Assembly (NCBI GenBank): GCA_021790695.1
Contig: JAJYGJ010000018.1
Coordinates: 1 to 7,504, forward strand
Origin: Nitrospirota bacterium
Lineage (GTDB): Bacteria; Nitrospirota; Thermodesulfovibrionia; Thermodesulfovibrionales; JdFR-88
Direction of reading: 5' to 3'
Length of the DNA: 7,504 nt
This document shows, one piece after another, positions 5,689 to 7,504 of this stretch; position 1 is the first letter of the stretch; each line of letters begins with the position of its first letter. The translations under genes and the position numbers were made by a program. The notes beneath the pieces were generated by a model. That model was not told where the DNA came from, did no database searches, and saw nothing but the letters and a program-made list of their open reading frames with translations.

Positions 5689-7504
5689 ATGAGAGGTAAA
5701 TCTTGCGGGTTTCTTTTATCGGCGGCATTATTTGGCTGCATATTGCTTCTTGCCGGCTGCGGCGGGGGCAGCAGCCCGGCAACAACCAGCACAAGCCCCA
5801 GCGGTTCGACCGGCGGAGGGGGCGGCACGACCACCCAGAGCACGGTCCAAAGCGTATCAGGGAAAGTGGCTGACGGCCTCGTCTCCGGCGCGACAATCAC
5901 GGTCTACAGCGACGCCGGACTCACAAATTCGATAGGCTCCGGCTTGACCAATGCAAGCGGCGTTTTTTCTTTCAACCTCAACTCCACGGTCACGTCGATA
6001 CCTTCGCCCGTCTACATAAAATCCACCGGCGGCACGGACCTGGGCACCGGCCTGCCCGCAGCGACGATGGTCTTTGTGGGGACCACCAGCGGCACCGGCA
6101 TAAACATAACCCCTTTGACGAACAGCGTCTATCAGTACAGCCTTTCTTCCGCGAGTCTCAGCGCCGCTCTCACCACAGTGGAGACCAAACTTAGCATCTC
6201 CAGCACCGACCTTTACGGCGACCCCACCGCGGACACCACGGCAGAGACGGCCCTGGAGAAGATATCGGCCTCCGGCGAGCAGGCGGCGACCCTGCCCGAC
6301 GGGAGCTACTATATCGCGGTCGTCCATTTCAGCGACAATCAGATTAACGGCAGCGGCGGCGATCTTGTCTCTGATATATCAAGCATGCTGTCAAGCGCAC
6401 ACAATTTCTCCGCCATACTGCCCGTGACCATTTCCAACGGGATTGTAAACGGCACCATGGGCAGCGATACGGTTTCCGGCAGGGTTAGCGGCAGCGCCAT
6501 GGTCCTTGACATAAGCGGCACCAACGACAATATCTACGTGGCCGGCACAATAGGCCATTTCGGCGGCATAGCCGGCACATTTATCGATATTGATTCGTCA
6601 AGTACTCCGGCAACCCTCCATAAGGGCGTCTTCGCCGCATCGGCCGTGCCGACGGGCGTAAGCGCCGACACCTTCATGACCGCCTTGAGCGAGGTCTACA
6701 ACAATAGCGGATATAACGGGAAATTCAACTTCGTCGCACGGGGGCTCTTCAGCAATCACCACCTTGTCTGGGGCCAGGTAAACGCCATGAGCATACCGGC
6801 CTCCGTAGGCGGCGCCATTTCCACCACCAGCCTCACCGCAACGACGACGGTCGAACTTGACACCCTGAACTCACCCACTACCACGCCAAACAATCTTACC
6901 GGGACGGCGGGCAAGATGGTCTCGGGCAGTGATATGGGCTTCGCCACCAATTTCCCGACCGCGCTTGCGGTGGTCGAATACAGCCAGAGCATCGGCAGCG
7001 ACGACCTTTACGTAATCCAGCCGGTGGGAAGCAGGACGGGGATCTGGATAAGCGTCAACTCCTCCAATCATGAGATTGACTCGATGGGCGACACCTCGCT
7101 CACGCTGCCCGGCAGCATCACATCCCTTGCGGCGGAAAAATACGACCTTTACGCCTCGTGGATAGGCCCGGAGGACATCGGGGTATCGAGGGCAACCGTA
7201 ATAGGCCAGTTGACGAGCGATCAGGCTGTTGGGACCGCCGATTTCAGCAGTTGCACCGGCACGGGGTTTTGCACGAACGCCAATACCTTCGGCCTCAAGA
7301 CGGGCCAGCTTGGCGTCTTTGCCGGGGACACGTTCGGCATGGTGAAGGACGATGACGGCGTATGGGGGGACGGCGAATCTGGCGAGCGCGTCAGGATGGT
7401 CCATTTCTTCGACAGCGGCGCGTTCCAGGGCACAGAGGTGCGCCCGTACGCCCCCGGAGATTTAAACAGCACCTTCACTGGCAGCAATACCACCAATAGC
7501 ACCG
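5689..7504 (+). CDS. Large secreted lipoprotein, 3' end beyond window
   Basis: At least 605 codons are open to the window edge without a stop, so this entry is 5'-complete and 3'-partial. The N-terminus is a lipoprotein signal peptide: a short basic start, a hydrophobic stretch and the lipobox LLAGC, with lipidation expected on Cys24. A Gly/Ser/Thr-rich flexible linker follows (about 25-53). Residues about 55-130 read as a beta-sandwich of the carboxypeptidase-regulatory or invasin-like type (VSGKVADGLVSGATITVYSD, TNASGVFSFNL, PVYIKSTGGTDLGTG), a pattern known in cell-surface proteins of anaerobes. The rest is Ser/Thr/Gly/Asn-rich, low in charge and consistent with repeated beta strands. It contains two close cysteines, C522 and C528. 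AGGAGG lies 10 nt before the ATG. It is expected on the outer membrane or cell surface. The specific function is unknown, and an adhesin or surface-exposed binding protein is a guess. Confidence 0.85.
   Translation, partial: MRGKSCGFLLSAALFGCILLLAGCGGGSSPATTSTSPSGSTGGGGGTTTQSTVQSVSGKVADGLVSGATITVYSDAGLTNSIGSGLTNASGVFSFNLNSTVTSIPSPVYIKSTGGTDLGTGLPAATMVFVGTTSGTGINITPLTNSVYQYSLSSASLSAALTTVETKLSISSTDLYGDPTADTTAETALEKISASGEQAATLPDGSYYIAVVHFSDNQINGSGGDLVSDISSMLSSAHNFSAILPVTISNGIVNGTMGSDTVSGRVSGSAMVLDISGTNDNIYVAGTIGHFGGIAGTFIDIDSSSTPATLHKGVFAASAVPTGVSADTFMTALSEVYNNSGYNGKFNFVARGLFSNHHLVWGQVNAMSIPASVGGAISTTSLTATTTVELDTLNSPTTTPNNLTGTAGKMVSGSDMGFATNFPTALAVVEYSQSIGSDDLYVIQPVGSRTGIWISVNSSNHEIDSMGDTSLTLPGSITSLAAEKYDLYASWIGPEDIGVSRATVIGQLTSDQAVGTADFSSCTGTGFCTNANTFGLKTGQLGVFAGDTFGMVKDDDGVWGDGESGERVRMVHFFDSGAFQGTEVRPYAPGDLNSTFTGSNTTNST

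Noticed and set aside
5857..6327. Open - strand frames inside the lipoprotein region (also 6756-6992 and 6871-7404)
   Set aside because: The + strand frame from 5689 has a signal peptide, lipobox, strong ribosome binding site and continuous secreted-type sequence. The antisense frames have none of these.

Overview
The window looks like chromosomal DNA of a GC-rich, probably anaerobic, Gram-negative bacterium. The signs are a ferredoxin-dependent 2-oxoacid oxidoreductase operon, a lipoprotein with a classical lipobox, strong Shine-Dalgarno sites, and frequent use of ATA (Ile) and AGG (Arg). That codon style would suit Nitrospirota or Desulfobacterota-like lineages, but the lineage is an inference and cannot be fixed from this window. 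No tRNA, rRNA, CRISPR array, insertion sequence or phage gene was seen.

Region 1 (1-294) is a non-coding leader with no gene I can support. Its right end holds a candidate promoter, a 10-bp direct repeat and a strong ribosome binding site. Region 2 (295-3319, + strand) is a complete four-gene operon, porG-porD-porA-porB. It encodes the gamma, delta, alpha and beta subunits of a pyruvate:ferredoxin oxidoreductase type enzyme. The genes overlap or abut (ATGA, TAATG, TAA|ATG), so translation is probably coupled and subunit ratios fixed. Together they carry TPP and three [4Fe-4S] clusters and interconvert pyruvate with acetyl-CoA, CO2 and reduced ferredoxin. A 13-bp perfect hairpin follows the last gene.

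Region 3 (3394-5192, - strand, convergent with por) holds two tandem paralogous LuxR/NarL-type regulators separated by 26 nt. The promoter-proximal one starts at TTG and has an N-terminal sensor domain joined directly to the HTH. The distal one has an additional PAS-like segment between sensor and HTH.

Region 4 (5193-5688) is the most interesting part. A perfect 20-bp inverted repeat (8-bp arms, 4-bp spacer) lies between two divergent predicted promoters, near -40 for the LuxR pair and near -43 for a rightward promoter. The rightward promoter is followed by a 31-codon ORF encoding an amphipathic helix and then by a good intrinsic terminator. This suggests a small gene or small RNA transcribed divergently from, and perhaps controlled by, the LuxR pair.

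Region 5 (5689-7504, + strand) is a large lipoprotein gene that runs off the right edge. At least 605 codons are present without a stop. It has a lipobox Cys, a Gly/Ser/Thr linker and a long beta-type Ser/Thr/Gly-rich secreted region.
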